Part shown: positions 1 through 6,595 of the stretch, one piece after another | Layout: the number at the start of each line of letters is the position of its first letter | Numbering within the stretch: position 1 is the stretch's first letter | Source: a virus | Virus record (IMG/VR): IMGVR_UViG_3300023223_000538 | Coordinates: 1 to 23,770 of that record | Reading direction: 5' to 3' (one strand) | DNA: 23,770 bases | The notes under the pieces: model-generated | What the model saw: the letters and a program-made list of their open reading frames with translations, nothing else | The model's database searches: none | Told to the model about the DNA's origin: nothing | Translations under genes and position numbers: made by a program

Positions 1-42
1 GGTCGAGGTTATCTTGTGGTGCATAGTCGGGGGGTATTCATC
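1..42. repeat. Left arm of a 42-base perfect inverted repeat (partner 1573-1614)
   Basis: The first 42 bases of the window are the exact reverse complement of 1573-1614, inside the terminase large subunit gene. The match begins at base 1 and stops abruptly after base 42. On the partner side this segment is ordinary in-frame terminase coding sequence, so the copy here is the displaced one. A perfect match flush with the sequence edge is typical of a fold-back chimera or assembly end artefact, although a real inverted duplication cannot be excluded. Confidence 0.9.
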
Positions 43-100
43 TCGCCAAAATCGTAAAGAACCAGCGAATCGTGGACGATACGAGGGAAAACGGGAGTGA
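2..100 (+). CDS. Possible 3' end of an upstream gene (partial, doubtful)
   Basis: One frame is open from the left edge to TGA at 98-100. Only the part after base 42 can be native if the first 42 bases are an artefact. That part encodes a short polar, arginine-rich tail ending in YEGKRE, which looks like a protein C-terminus. The gene just before a terminase large subunit is often the small subunit, but nothing here identifies it. The frame could be open by chance. Confidence 0.2.
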   Translation, partial: VEVILWCIVGGYSSRQNRKEPANRGRYEGKRE

Positions 101-111
101 TCCGCGCGGAT
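100..111. other. 12-base perfect palindrome
   Basis: The bases read ATCCGCGCGGAT, a perfect palindrome just after the doubtful stop at 98-100. It could be a protein-binding site or a small hairpin. There is no T-run directly after it, so it is a poor terminator. It may be chance. Confidence 0.3.
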
Positions 112-149
112 GAGGCAGAGTGGCACACTAAAAACTTTTTTTATGTTTG

Positions 150-266
150 ATGGAGGGGGGGGGTAGAGTGAACATGACTCAGATAACGCTGATTTCTGGT
201 TTCCCCCAACCCCACCAAACGACAGTCATCGTCCTCTTCACTACATTCGGTGTGAAAGCGATCTAA
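150..266 (+). CDS. Candidate 38-residue peptide after a G9 tract (doubtful)
   Basis: The stretch 43-293 has no convincing gene. The best candidate runs from ATG at 150 (or ATG at 174) to TAA at 264-266. Its 3' half uses C-ending codons such as GTC, ATC, CTC and TTC, as the neighbouring genes do. A run of nine G at 155-163 lies just inside the longer version and could act as a crude ribosome binding site for ATG 174, ten bases away. The product would be a short, largely hydrophobic peptide with no motif I recognise. The homopolymer also makes sequencing error likely. Confidence 0.18.
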   Translation: MEGGGRVNMTQITLISGFPQPHQTTVIVLFTTFGVKAI

Positions 267-293
267 GTGGTTATAAACAAAGGAGTTAGAATC

Positions 294-485
294 ATGGAAA
301 CGAAACAAAATGTGTACCAATGTGGGAATTGCAGGCTCAAGGGTACAGCAAAAGTGTTCGACACAAAGATTTTGTCGATCATGTACAGGCCCAAATACGA
401 CAATATTCAAGCTTTCGAGCATATTACGTGTCCCGTATGTAAAAATTTTGTTACAATCGTTTTTCACACACTGAGGTGGAAATGA
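294..485 (+). CDS. Small CxxC/CxxC zinc-ribbon-like protein, 63 aa
   Basis: I chose ATG 294 because AAAGGAG at 279-285 lies eight bases upstream; the frame is open to a GTG at 267 but that has no such site. The protein has two CxxC pairs, C10/C13 and C46/C49, the layout of a four-cysteine zinc ribbon with a 32-residue loop. The tail is basic and aromatic. No specific family is recognised. The stop overlaps the next start as ATGA at 482-485, so the two are translationally coupled. Small zinc-binding proteins beside terminase genes are common in phages, and a nucleic-acid or protein-binding accessory role is an inference. The gene uses more A/T-ending codons than the terminase. Confidence 0.75.
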   Translation: METKQNVYQCGNCRLKGTAKVFDTKILSIMYRPKYDNIQAFEHITCPVCKNFVTIVFHTLRWK

Positions 486-685
486 GCTTCAAGCGAGAAG
501 AGCTCAAATTCAAGGATCAGCCCGACGGGGACTGCTTTCGGTGCAAATGGAACCAGAGCGCAGGCAAGAATTTGTCTTGTACCGTCCCCGATACTCATGT
601 CTCAAACCCGATTTGTATCCAAAAGCGAACGATGATCACTTTGATGAACCTTGAGTGGATCGCCGAGCAGGGAGGTTTGTTGTGA
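482..685 (+). CDS. Small four-cysteine protein of unknown function, 67 aa
   Basis: ATG 482 is preferred over an in-frame GTG at 476 because the GAGG at 473-476 is then correctly spaced, and because it makes an ATGA overlap with the gene before. Cysteines at 18, 21, 33 and 45 (CFRC, then two single cysteines) could bind one metal ion. The C-terminal third is hydrophobic and ends in GGLL. I recognise no family. Its stop overlaps the terminase start as GTGA, so the order is 63-aa ribbon, this protein, terminase. A terminase small subunit is usually larger and carries a helix-turn-helix, which I do not see here. Confidence 0.7.
   Translation: MSFKREELKFKDQPDGDCFRCKWNQSAGKNLSCTVPDTHVSNPICIQKRTMITLMNLEWIAEQGGLL
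671..675 (+). promoter_or_regulatory. Ribosome binding site deciding the terminase start
   Basis: GGAGG ends six bases before GTG 682, which favours that start over the GTG at 655 lying deeper inside the previous gene. Confidence 0.7.
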
Positions 686-2070
686 ATCCTGAAACCATTG
701 CAGCAATCAACGAGTACAATCGACTCAAGATCGAGGACAAGCTCGTTCTTTTCGAGCCATACGACGAAAATCAGCGCCGCGCGCTCACTTCCACAAAAGA
801 CCGAATCGCTGTCATCGGCCCGAATCGTCAAGGAAAGACCACGATCGGTGCAATTCGGGCGGGCTATCACTTCACCGGCCACTATCCCTCGTACTTCCCA
901 CGCTCCATGCGCTTCCACCCTCCGACCAAAGGCCGCATCATTATCGCAGAATACAAAGAACACGGCGCCGTCTTGGTCGATAAGATCAAAGAATGGTTCC
1001 CTCGAGGCTCAATCCGTAAGTTTTTCAAGAATCCCCAAGGCTACGTCGTTGGTATCGAGGGCACAAACGACTCAAGAATCTCGATTCTTACCCACGAACA
1101 AACCACAGCTTCCCACGAAGGCTGGGACGGCCATTGGGCGTGGTTTGACGAACCAGCTCCCAAGGATAAGTTCATTGCAACCCTGCGTGGTCTCGTTGAT
1201 CGAAACGGCCAGGTCATGTTTACGCTTACTCCTCTCCGTGAACCTTGGGTCTCAGACGAGATATATGAAGAAAACCCCCTCCTCTGGGATGTGATCGAAC
1301 TCACACCCTACGCCAATCCCTACGTCTCCCGCGCCGCACTCGACAAATTTTACGCCTCAGTCGACCCAATCGAGCTCCAAGCACGCAAATTCGGAAAGTT
1401 CATCCATCTCTCTGGCCGCGTTTACTCCACTTTCAATCACAATGTCCACGTCGTTCCCCAGAAAACTCTCCCACCCGAGTGGCCTCGCTTCTGTGTGGTC
1501 GATCCTCACGACCGCCGTCCCTTCGCCATTGGTTGGTACGCTGTCGATCCCACCGACCGTATCTGGATTTATGATGAATACCCCCCGACTATGCACCACA
1601 AGATAACCTCGACCACTTTGAAGACCCACGACTTCGCCGTCATCATCCGAGACAAAGAAGGCACCGACCAGATCGCCAATCGGATCATCGATGCCCGTTA
1701 CGGTCCGCGTCGCCACTCAACCTCTGGCCTCTCGATTCAAGAAGAACTCGCACACCACGCACTCTACTTCGAACCCAGTTATGGTGGTGAAACTGGTGGA
1801 GATATCGAAACTGGCCACCTCGCAGTCAAAGAATATTTAGGAAGGCCAGACCAATCCGCTCAAACCTTTGTCATGGACAACTGCATCAACCACATCTACG
1901 GTTTTGCTCACTATGTTTTCGACGAAAAAACAGGCAAACCGCGAGAGATGGGTAAAGACTTCATGGATCTGGTACGATATATTTGCATGTACAAACCGAA
2001 ATATCACATGTGGGTAGGATCCAGAAAGAGAGAAGATGTTAGTCACGGAATCACCGGTTATGGAGAGTGA
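682..2070 (+). CDS. terL: Terminase large subunit (packaging ATPase and nuclease), 462 aa
   Basis: This is the motor that pumps DNA through the portal into the empty head and cuts the concatemer. The N-terminal ATPase carries a Walker A motif GPNRQGKT at residues 46-53 and a Walker B motif WFDE at 154-157, whose last Glu is the expected catalytic base. The C-terminal half looks like the RNase H-fold nuclease: FCVVDPHD gives Asp 274, IIDAR gives Asp 338, and DFMDLVRY gives Asp 426 and Asp 429 as candidate metal ligands. The length of 462 residues is normal. GTG 682 is chosen for its GGAGG site and its GTGA overlap with the gene before. The small subunit is not recognised in the window. Bases 1573-1614 recur inverted at the window edge. 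Confidence 0.93.
   Translation: MNPETIAAINEYNRLKIEDKLVLFEPYDENQRRALTSTKDRIAVIGPNRQGKTTIGAIRAGYHFTGHYPSYFPRSMRFHPPTKGRIIIAEYKEHGAVLVDKIKEWFPRGSIRKFFKNPQGYVVGIEGTNDSRISILTHEQTTASHEGWDGHWAWFDEPAPKDKFIATLRGLVDRNGQVMFTLTPLREPWVSDEIYEENPLLWDVIELTPYANPYVSRAALDKFYASVDPIELQARKFGKFIHLSGRVYSTFNHNVHVVPQKTLPPEWPRFCVVDPHDRRPFAIGWYAVDPTDRIWIYDEYPPTMHHKITSTTLKTHDFAVIIRDKEGTDQIANRIIDARYGPRRHSTSGLSIQEELAHHALYFEPSYGGETGGDIETGHLAVKEYLGRPDQSAQTFVMDNCINHIYGFAHYVFDEKTGKPREMGKDFMDLVRYICMYKPKYHMWVGSRKREDVSHGITGYGE
1573..1614. repeat. Right arm of the 42-base inverted repeat, inside the terminase gene
   Basis: This is the partner of bases 1-42. It includes a run of six C residues and codes in frame for part of the terminase nuclease domain, so this copy is the native one. 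The arms are about 1.5 kb apart. Confidence 0.9.
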
Positions 2071-2164
2071 ACAAAATAGTATCTGTTGCACCAAATGTGG
2101 CGGATATCATTGGGTAAAAAACGAGAAGGGTGAGGTTTTTTGTGCAGGTTGTGATGGAGAGTAA
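2060..2164 (+). CDS. Tiny zinc-ribbon protein, 34 aa
   Basis: This short frame starts at ATG 2060, overlapping the last 11 bases of the terminase gene, and ends with TAA at 2162-2164. It has the classic spacing CTKC at 10-13 and CAGC at 28-31, with an extra Cys 9 and aromatic residues between the pairs, as in a minimal zinc ribbon. The ribosome binding site is weak, so it may depend on coupling to the terminase. It overlaps the next gene by 11 bases. Function is unknown. The regular motif argues against chance, although its small size leaves doubt. Confidence 0.6.
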   Translation: MESEQNSICCTKCGGYHWVKNEKGEVFCAGCDGE

Positions 2165-2345
2165 AACTTCTCACGAATATTGGTGTGGCATTCGCCGCAA
2201 CGGTCCCATTTGCACCTGTCAACTCGAAGAACGTCTCGCTTGTTCGTGCTGCCCGACTCACACCACCTTCCGTTGCGACAAAAAAGTTGACGTCCGTTGC
2301 AATAAGTGCAATCATCTCTTGGGAGTAAAAGATGCCACAAATTAA
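2154..2345 (+). CDS. Cysteine-rich small protein, 63 aa
   Basis: ATG 2154 is chosen because AGG at 2146-2148 lies five bases before it; an upstream GTG at 2130 has no clear site. Nine of 63 residues are cysteine (11, 20, 22, 30, 32, 33, 41, 49, 52), enough for two metal sites, and CNKC at 49-52 resembles half a zinc knuckle. It overlaps the previous gene by 11 bases and the portal by 14. With the two genes upstream of terL and the 34-aa ribbon it makes four tiny cysteine-rich products around the terminase. No family is recognised. Confidence 0.65.
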   Translation: MESKTSHEYWCGIRRNGPICTCQLEERLACSCCPTHTTFRCDKKVDVRCNKCNHLLGVKDATN

Positions 2346-4590
2346 AACGCCTGAGAATCTCGAATCGCAAAAAGAAATTAAACCCGTTGATAGTCCAGAC
2401 CCTCTCAAAAAAATAGATCCAGGCGCCATCGCCAACTCCCTCTGGCGTGAAGTTCAGAAAGCCCAAACCAATCGTCAGCCTCAAATCGAAAACCACCAAC
2501 GCTGGTACGAAAAGCGCATGGGAATCCGTCCTCCAAAGAGTTTCCCATTTCCCGATTGCTCAAACATCCACATTCCTGTGACGGACAAAGGTATCAAGAA
2601 GATTGTTCCTCTTTACACTTCCCTGGTTGACACCCCAGGTAAGACTGCCATCTTTCGTCCCGCACCAAACAATCCACAATTGATCAAGTCAGTCGGTCGA
2701 GCTGAGAAGTTCTTCACTCATCTCGTTCAAGACGTGATGAATTCACATCCCGAGGCTCTCGGCATCTCGGAACAATTTGCTCTCGGTGCTGACAAGATGT
2801 GTGAGAAGGGCTACTTCATCGCAAAAACGGTTTGGTCCACCGTCTACCGACGCCGGTCTCGTATGCTCGACATCGACGCTCTCATTCAACAGTTCGCCGC
2901 TCAGAGACAAAACGGACGTCTCGCTCAACCCCAACAACAAATCACTCGTGACCAGATCACAGACGAACAGATCACCCAACAACTTGTTCTCTCATTCCGT
3001 CTCTCGGCCAACGACGCCGTCGATAAACGCGAAATCGACCGCTTCTTGAAAGCTTTCCGCGCCGGTAAGAACCCGATCGAAATCAAATTCTTTGAAACAC
3101 ATTACAACGCCCCGATGGTCATTGCCCGTGACCCTAAAGTCATCACTACACCACCCGACACAAACAACTTAGCCTCTTCTCGCTGGATCGACGACCAGTC
3201 CTCCGCTTCCTCAAACGATCTTCGGCTCGCTGCGAACTCCGGCAAGTACGATTCCATCGCCGTCGAGGAATATCTCGCTTTCGTCCGCGAGACTCAAAAG
3301 AAAGAACAGGGTGTTCAACAACCTCAGTCCACTCAAGCTCAGGCCACCGACGTCATCGACACCCTGAAACGCCAGCGCGAAGGCATCATGGACGTCACGA
3401 TCCAAGAAGACATCCACATCATTCACGAAACCGGCTTTTACTTTGATATCAACGATGACATGATTGAAGAGAAGTGCATCATCACGTACCCAGAAGATCG
3501 ACCCGATCTCGTTTTTCGTTTCATTCAACTCCCATACGACCATGGTGAATGGCCTTGGGTAGACTTTCCCTTCGAGTTGGCTGACGAACGCTACACCGCT
3601 CCGCGTGGAATCCCCGAGTTGCTTGACCATTTGCAAACTGTAATCACCTCTCGTCACAATTTCAAACTTGATTCCATGACGATTATGAACGCTCCCATGC
3701 TCACTGCGATCATCGGTGCTGCAAACCCAGGCAACATCCGTTATCGTCCAGGCGACACCATCCCAGTCACACGCCACGATGCAATCCAAGCTGTCACATG
3801 GGAACGAGGCGGAGTCGTGTTTGAGGAGCGTGAGGAAACCATCCTCCGCTCGATGGCAGACGAATACATCGGTCTAATCGATCAACAATTGCAGAGTCCG
3901 TTGAATCCTACACAGGAGGCTCGAACCAAAACCGAGATCCAAGCAATCCAATTTGAACGATCTCGCATTTTCTCTCACTCCGCCAAGATTTTTCTCAAAC
4001 GTCTTCGCAAAGTTTACGAGCAAATCTGGTCTCTCTGGATTCAATACGGTCCACCTGAGCTCGAAGTCTTCGCAACAGGCGAGCTCCTCCGAATCACCAA
4101 GCAAGAATTCGGTGGAAAATTCTACATCTTTCCCGCTGGCTCCCCCGAAACCGCTTCACAAGGCGGAGAACTCCAGGCTGCGATGGGCGATCTCCAGCTC
4201 TTTGGGAACGATCCCTCAATTAATCAAACCGAACTCCGCAACCGTTACTGGAGAATCCGTGATCCGCTCGCTTTTGATCTGATGGTGATCGAACCCGCCC
4301 AGCTCCAATCAAGTCAGGTCGAACGCCAAGTTCTCGAACTCACTCAAATGGAACTCGGTTTCGATGTTCCTCTCAAATCAGACGACGATGACGCTACTCA
4401 TCTTAAGGTCATTCAAAAGTGGCTCCAAGATATCCAGAGCGGAAAACGTCGAGTAAGTGAGGAAACTCTTCGTATGGGCTCGAGTCACGGAAAATTCCAC
4501 CAGGCTCGAATTCTCCAGCGCCAAGGCCAGAGTGGACAAGCAGAAAAAGCACGCACCGAAGGAAACCAGGCACGAGGACTTCCTGAATAA
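2332..4590 (+). CDS. Portal protein, 752 aa
   Basis: The portal is the dodecameric ring at one head vertex through which DNA enters and leaves; it binds the terminase during packaging and the adaptor afterwards. Evidence is its place directly after terL and ahead of scaffold and capsid genes, its size (about that of large P22-type portals), and the N-terminal stretch FPFPDCSNIHIPVTDKGIKK at 71-90, which reads like podovirus-type portals. Residues about 188-216 are glutamine-rich, and the C-terminus is a charged helix rich in Q, R and E, as in portal barrels. GGAG at 2322-2325 sits six bases before ATG 2332. I assign it by position and resemblance, not by a catalytic motif. Confidence 0.8.
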   Translation: MPQIKTPENLESQKEIKPVDSPDPLKKIDPGAIANSLWREVQKAQTNRQPQIENHQRWYEKRMGIRPPKSFPFPDCSNIHIPVTDKGIKKIVPLYTSLVDTPGKTAIFRPAPNNPQLIKSVGRAEKFFTHLVQDVMNSHPEALGISEQFALGADKMCEKGYFIAKTVWSTVYRRRSRMLDIDALIQQFAAQRQNGRLAQPQQQITRDQITDEQITQQLVLSFRLSANDAVDKREIDRFLKAFRAGKNPIEIKFFETHYNAPMVIARDPKVITTPPDTNNLASSRWIDDQSSASSNDLRLAANSGKYDSIAVEEYLAFVRETQKKEQGVQQPQSTQAQATDVIDTLKRQREGIMDVTIQEDIHIIHETGFYFDINDDMIEEKCIITYPEDRPDLVFRFIQLPYDHGEWPWVDFPFELADERYTAPRGIPELLDHLQTVITSRHNFKLDSMTIMNAPMLTAIIGAANPGNIRYRPGDTIPVTRHDAIQAVTWERGGVVFEEREETILRSMADEYIGLIDQQLQSPLNPTQEARTKTEIQAIQFERSRIFSHSAKIFLKRLRKVYEQIWSLWIQYGPPELEVFATGELLRITKQEFGGKFYIFPAGSPETASQGGELQAAMGDLQLFGNDPSINQTELRNRYWRIRDPLAFDLMVIEPAQLQSSQVERQVLELTQMELGFDVPLKSDDDDATHLKVIQKWLQDIQSGKRRVSEETLRMGSSHGKFHQARILQRQGQSGQAEKARTEGNQARGLPE

Positions 4591-4605
4591 AACAAGGAGA
4601 ATAAA

Positions 4606-4821
4606 ATGGATGCTGAAACAGGTGAAATGAAAGCGTTTAACACGTACGATTTAATGGCAAAAAGATTTACTCCGCTTCCAAGTGTCAATGAGGTGTTGGA
4701 AATATATGGCTGTAATTTTTTGGTTGAAAGTTACGATGTGGACAATCGCAAGATGGTTTTGCGTGGTATTTCAAAGAGTGAAGCAAAAATAGTTCTTATG
4801 GGCGGTAAGTTGTCAGATTAG
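4606..4821 (+). CDS. Unknown small protein, 71 aa
   Basis: AAGGAG at 4594-4599 is six bases before ATG 4606, so translation is likely independent. The product is a soluble mixed alpha/beta protein with no transmembrane segment, cysteine motif or family I recognise. Its codons (TTT, GTT, ATA, TTA, GAT) are more A/T-ending than the C-ending usage of the portal, and it has its own ribosome binding site with small gaps on both sides. Such a gene between two tightly coupled blocks could be a later insertion (a moron), but this is only a suggestion. Confidence 0.65.
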   Translation: MDAETGEMKAFNTYDLMAKRFTPLPSVNEVLEIYGCNFLVESYDVDNRKMVLRGISKSEAKIVLMGGKLSD

Positions 4822-4836
4822 ATAAAAGAGGAGTAA

Positions 4837-4983
4837 ATGCCGAAACCGCTAGACGGAAGCTACAAAGTTCGCTTCGAACTCTTGGAGGAGATCATCCTCA
4901 AAATCCTCGAGAGTCGAGTCGTTAAATCAAAACAAACTAAAATGTACATTGCAGCAATTAAAACGATGAGAGGTCTCCAATGA
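4837..4983 (+). CDS. Unknown small helical protein, 48 aa
   Basis: The frame runs from ATG 4837, preceded by AGAGGAG at 4827-4833, to TGA at 4981-4983, which overlaps the next start as ATGA. It is short, basic and predicted helical (for example LLEEIILKILESRVVK). No family is recognised. The good ribosome binding site and coupling to the following gene support it as real. Confidence 0.65.
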   Translation: MPKPLDGSYKVRFELLEEIILKILESRVVKSKQTKMYIAAIKTMRGLQ

Positions 4984-5327
4984 GCCAATTCAAACAACTC
5001 CTAGAAAATGTCCAAGATCCCAAATGTCTGGCCGAACTCGCTGGCGTCGTCGAAAGTGCTCGCTCTTCCCGACTCTACGAACTTCTCCTCGCTGTGAAAG
5101 ACCACATGATTGCTCAGCAGCTCCGTGCTGGTGGAAACGATCTCATTGCTTATGGCCGTATTCAAGGAACCAATGGTGTGATCGACTTCCTTGACTGGAT
5201 GGTTATTCAAGACCAACGAAACGCAGAAGCTGAAAAACAGAGATTAAAGGATGAAAAAGCTGGAAATCTCGGTCCCCAACAACCACCCCAATCCAAACAA
5301 GCCCCCGCTGGCTATGGAGCAATCTAA
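4980..5327 (+). CDS. Unknown helical protein, 115 aa
   Basis: The first 90 residues look helical and end in a charged stretch (QRNAEAEKQRLKDEKAG), followed by a Q/P-rich tail that is probably flexible. It is coupled by ATGA to the gene before and by TAATG to the gene after, in a run of small proteins between portal and scaffold. Genes in this slot often encode minor head or connector accessory proteins, but nothing in the sequence fixes its role. Confidence 0.7.
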   Translation: MSQFKQLLENVQDPKCLAELAGVVESARSSRLYELLLAVKDHMIAQQLRAGGNDLIAYGRIQGTNGVIDFLDWMVIQDQRNAEAEKQRLKDEKAGNLGPQQPPQSKQAPAGYGAI

Positions 5328-5560
5328 TGGCGACCGTTAAACCACTCGTAGACAAAGATCGAGTTCTTGATATCCTTGAACGACTCGAAGGAGTCAGTAA
5401 CCCAAGCGGACGTCTCGAGATTGTACTTATAGCAATTCTTGATGAACTCCGTTTGGCGAACAACGATCGTCGTCCGGTCAACGAGAAAGAACTCGCCCTC
5501 CGCGCAGAAGCTAAAAAAGCCCAGGAAGCCCTGACTGGTCTCCGAGGAGGCGCCAAGTAA
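5327..5560 (+). CDS. Unknown small helical protein, 77 aa
   Basis: Starts in a TAATG overlap with the preceding gene, with GGAG about ten bases upstream. The protein is charged and helical, with a hydrophobic stretch LEIVLIAILDELRLA near the middle that looks like an amphipathic helix, not a membrane span. It ends in GLRGGAK one base before the next start. No family is recognised. Confidence 0.7.
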   Translation: MATVKPLVDKDRVLDILERLEGVSNPSGRLEIVLIAILDELRLANNDRRPVNEKELALRAEAKKAQEALTGLRGGAK

Positions 5561-5561
5561 C

Positions 5562-5732
5562 ATGCCCGCGAAAACACGCAAACAACAACGGTTCTTTGGT
5601 CTCGTTCGTGCACTCCAAAAGGGAGAAGTATCCGCTCGCTCTGTTGGTGAAGAAGTCAGGCGTGCCGCACGCGACGTCTCTCCTGATGAAGTCCGTGAAT
5701 TCACCCGTTTGACCAAGAAAAAGAAGAGGTGA
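5562..5732 (+). CDS. DUF3008-like small basic protein, 56 aa
   Basis: The opening MPAKTRKQQRFFGLVRALQK matches the pattern of the DUF3008 family of small phage and bacterial proteins, which begin MPAK, have a QQRF/M core and a following Q-K-G turn. The family role is not known. After this comes a helical stretch with SPDEVREFTR and a lysine/arginine-only tail. GAGG in TCCGAGGAGG at 5541-5550 lies in the end of the previous gene, about 11 bases from ATG 5562. The stop is three bases before the next start. Confidence 0.7.
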   Translation: MPAKTRKQQRFFGLVRALQKGEVSARSVGEEVRRAARDVSPDEVREFTRLTKKKKR

Positions 5733-5735
5733 TCC

Positions 5736-6557
5736 ATGCCTGACGAATCCGCTTTAATCGAAGACAAACAAAACCACAACTACTTCTTTGCCGTTTGTCC
5801 CGAGTGCCGCAAGCGCGGAGTGAAGAACCGATCTGAAATCCGCAAATATGCCGATGGCATCGCCTCCTGTGAATCCTGTGCCCGTTCTCGGAAAGGCGAA
5901 CTCACCAAAGACATCCCATCTCTTAAACTCTACGTCGATCCCGATCTCGCTCCATCCCATGAGTCCCACAGACAAGTAAACGGTGTAACACCAGTGATAC
6001 CCCGAAAGCCACAACCTCTCTCTCAACCACTCATCGACAGCGAAACTCTGGAATACGTCGATCTCCTCTCGCGCATCATGGACAAAGATCTCCAAGACGA
6101 AATTCTCGATTGCATTCTCGTAGACCGCGAATTGGTTAAGAGCATCCTCTCAAACCCTAGACTCTTCTCTCTCAAAGAGCTCAAAAAACACGCAAGACGC
6201 TTGAACGTCATCGACCCAATCTTAGAGAAGCCTGGACAAACGTTTGAAGACGTGTTAAGTAAAACAAGCAAGCCGTCGAAAAAGACAAAGAGAAAGGCAA
6301 TCAAAAAATGGCGATCGAAAAAATTACAGCAAAAGGTCTCACAGTCGAACAAGCTTCCAGACACCTCAAAATCTCAGACTTCGTCACCATCAAAGCAGGA
6401 GTCGGGGGAAACACTCCCCAACGTGGGGGGAACAACGTCCCCTTCCTCGCAGCACCATCGGGAGACGGAACACGCCCAGGCCAATTCGTCCCAGGCAAAT
6501 TCCGCGAAAGATTCAAAGGTAAACCAGGAAGCTAAAACAGTTGAACACAAAATTTAA
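5736..6557 (+). CDS. Zinc-ribbon protein with a long low-complexity tail, 273 aa
   Basis: The N-terminus has CPEC at 21-24 and CESC at 45-48, a four-cysteine zinc ribbon. The middle (about 95-165) is helical and acidic. From about residue 170 the protein becomes a lysine/serine linker, and from 191 onwards a S/Q/T/N-rich tail that is probably disordered. That tail is encoded by the same bases as the gene at 6308-6535 read in another frame, and here the codons change: TCG and CAG become common, unlike the rest of the gene. The original stop may have lain near 6300 and been lost, giving an overprinted extension. GAGG at 5726-5729 precedes ATG 5736. Function unknown. Confidence 0.7.
   Translation: MPDESALIEDKQNHNYFFAVCPECRKRGVKNRSEIRKYADGIASCESCARSRKGELTKDIPSLKLYVDPDLAPSHESHRQVNGVTPVIPRKPQPLSQPLIDSETLEYVDLLSRIMDKDLQDEILDCILVDRELVKSILSNPRLFSLKELKKHARRLNVIDPILEKPGQTFEDVLSKTSKPSKKTKRKAIKKWRSKKLQQKVSQSNKLPDTSKSQTSSPSKQESGETLPNVGGTTSPSSQHHRETEHAQANSSQANSAKDSKVNQEAKTVEHKI
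6308..6535 (+). CDS. Unknown 75-aa protein overlapping the previous gene in another frame
   Basis: This frame lies wholly inside the 3' part of 5736-6557. I keep it because its codons (ATC, CTC, GTC, TTC, AAC, GAC ending in C) follow the habit of the well-supported genes, while the other frame here does not. The product starts with a helical stretch (LTVEQASRHLKISDF) and continues as a glycine- and proline-containing basic tail. AAAGG at 6293-6297 is about ten bases before ATG 6308, a modest site. The alternative is that the longer gene suffered a frameshift and these residues once continued it. Confidence 0.5.
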   Translation: MAIEKITAKGLTVEQASRHLKISDFVTIKAGVGGNTPQRGGNNVPFLAAPSGDGTRPGQFVPGKFRERFKGKPGS

Positions 6558-6595
6558 TAGGTTCTTCGTCACCCTAAAACGTTGGAGGTAATTTT

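Noticed and set aside
698-1294. 198-residue + strand frame inside terL
   Set aside because: It has serine/arginine-rich shadow composition, no ribosome binding site, and overlies the Walker motifs of terminase, which are clearly coding in the other frame.
2777-3049. 90-residue + strand frame inside the portal
   Set aside because: Serine-rich shadow with no ribosome binding site; unlike 6308-6535, the main frame keeps its normal codon use here.
3211-3789. 192-residue minus-strand frame inside the portal gene
   Set aside because: It is antisense to a well-supported gene in a window where all supported genes are on the + strand; its codons only mirror the portal's.
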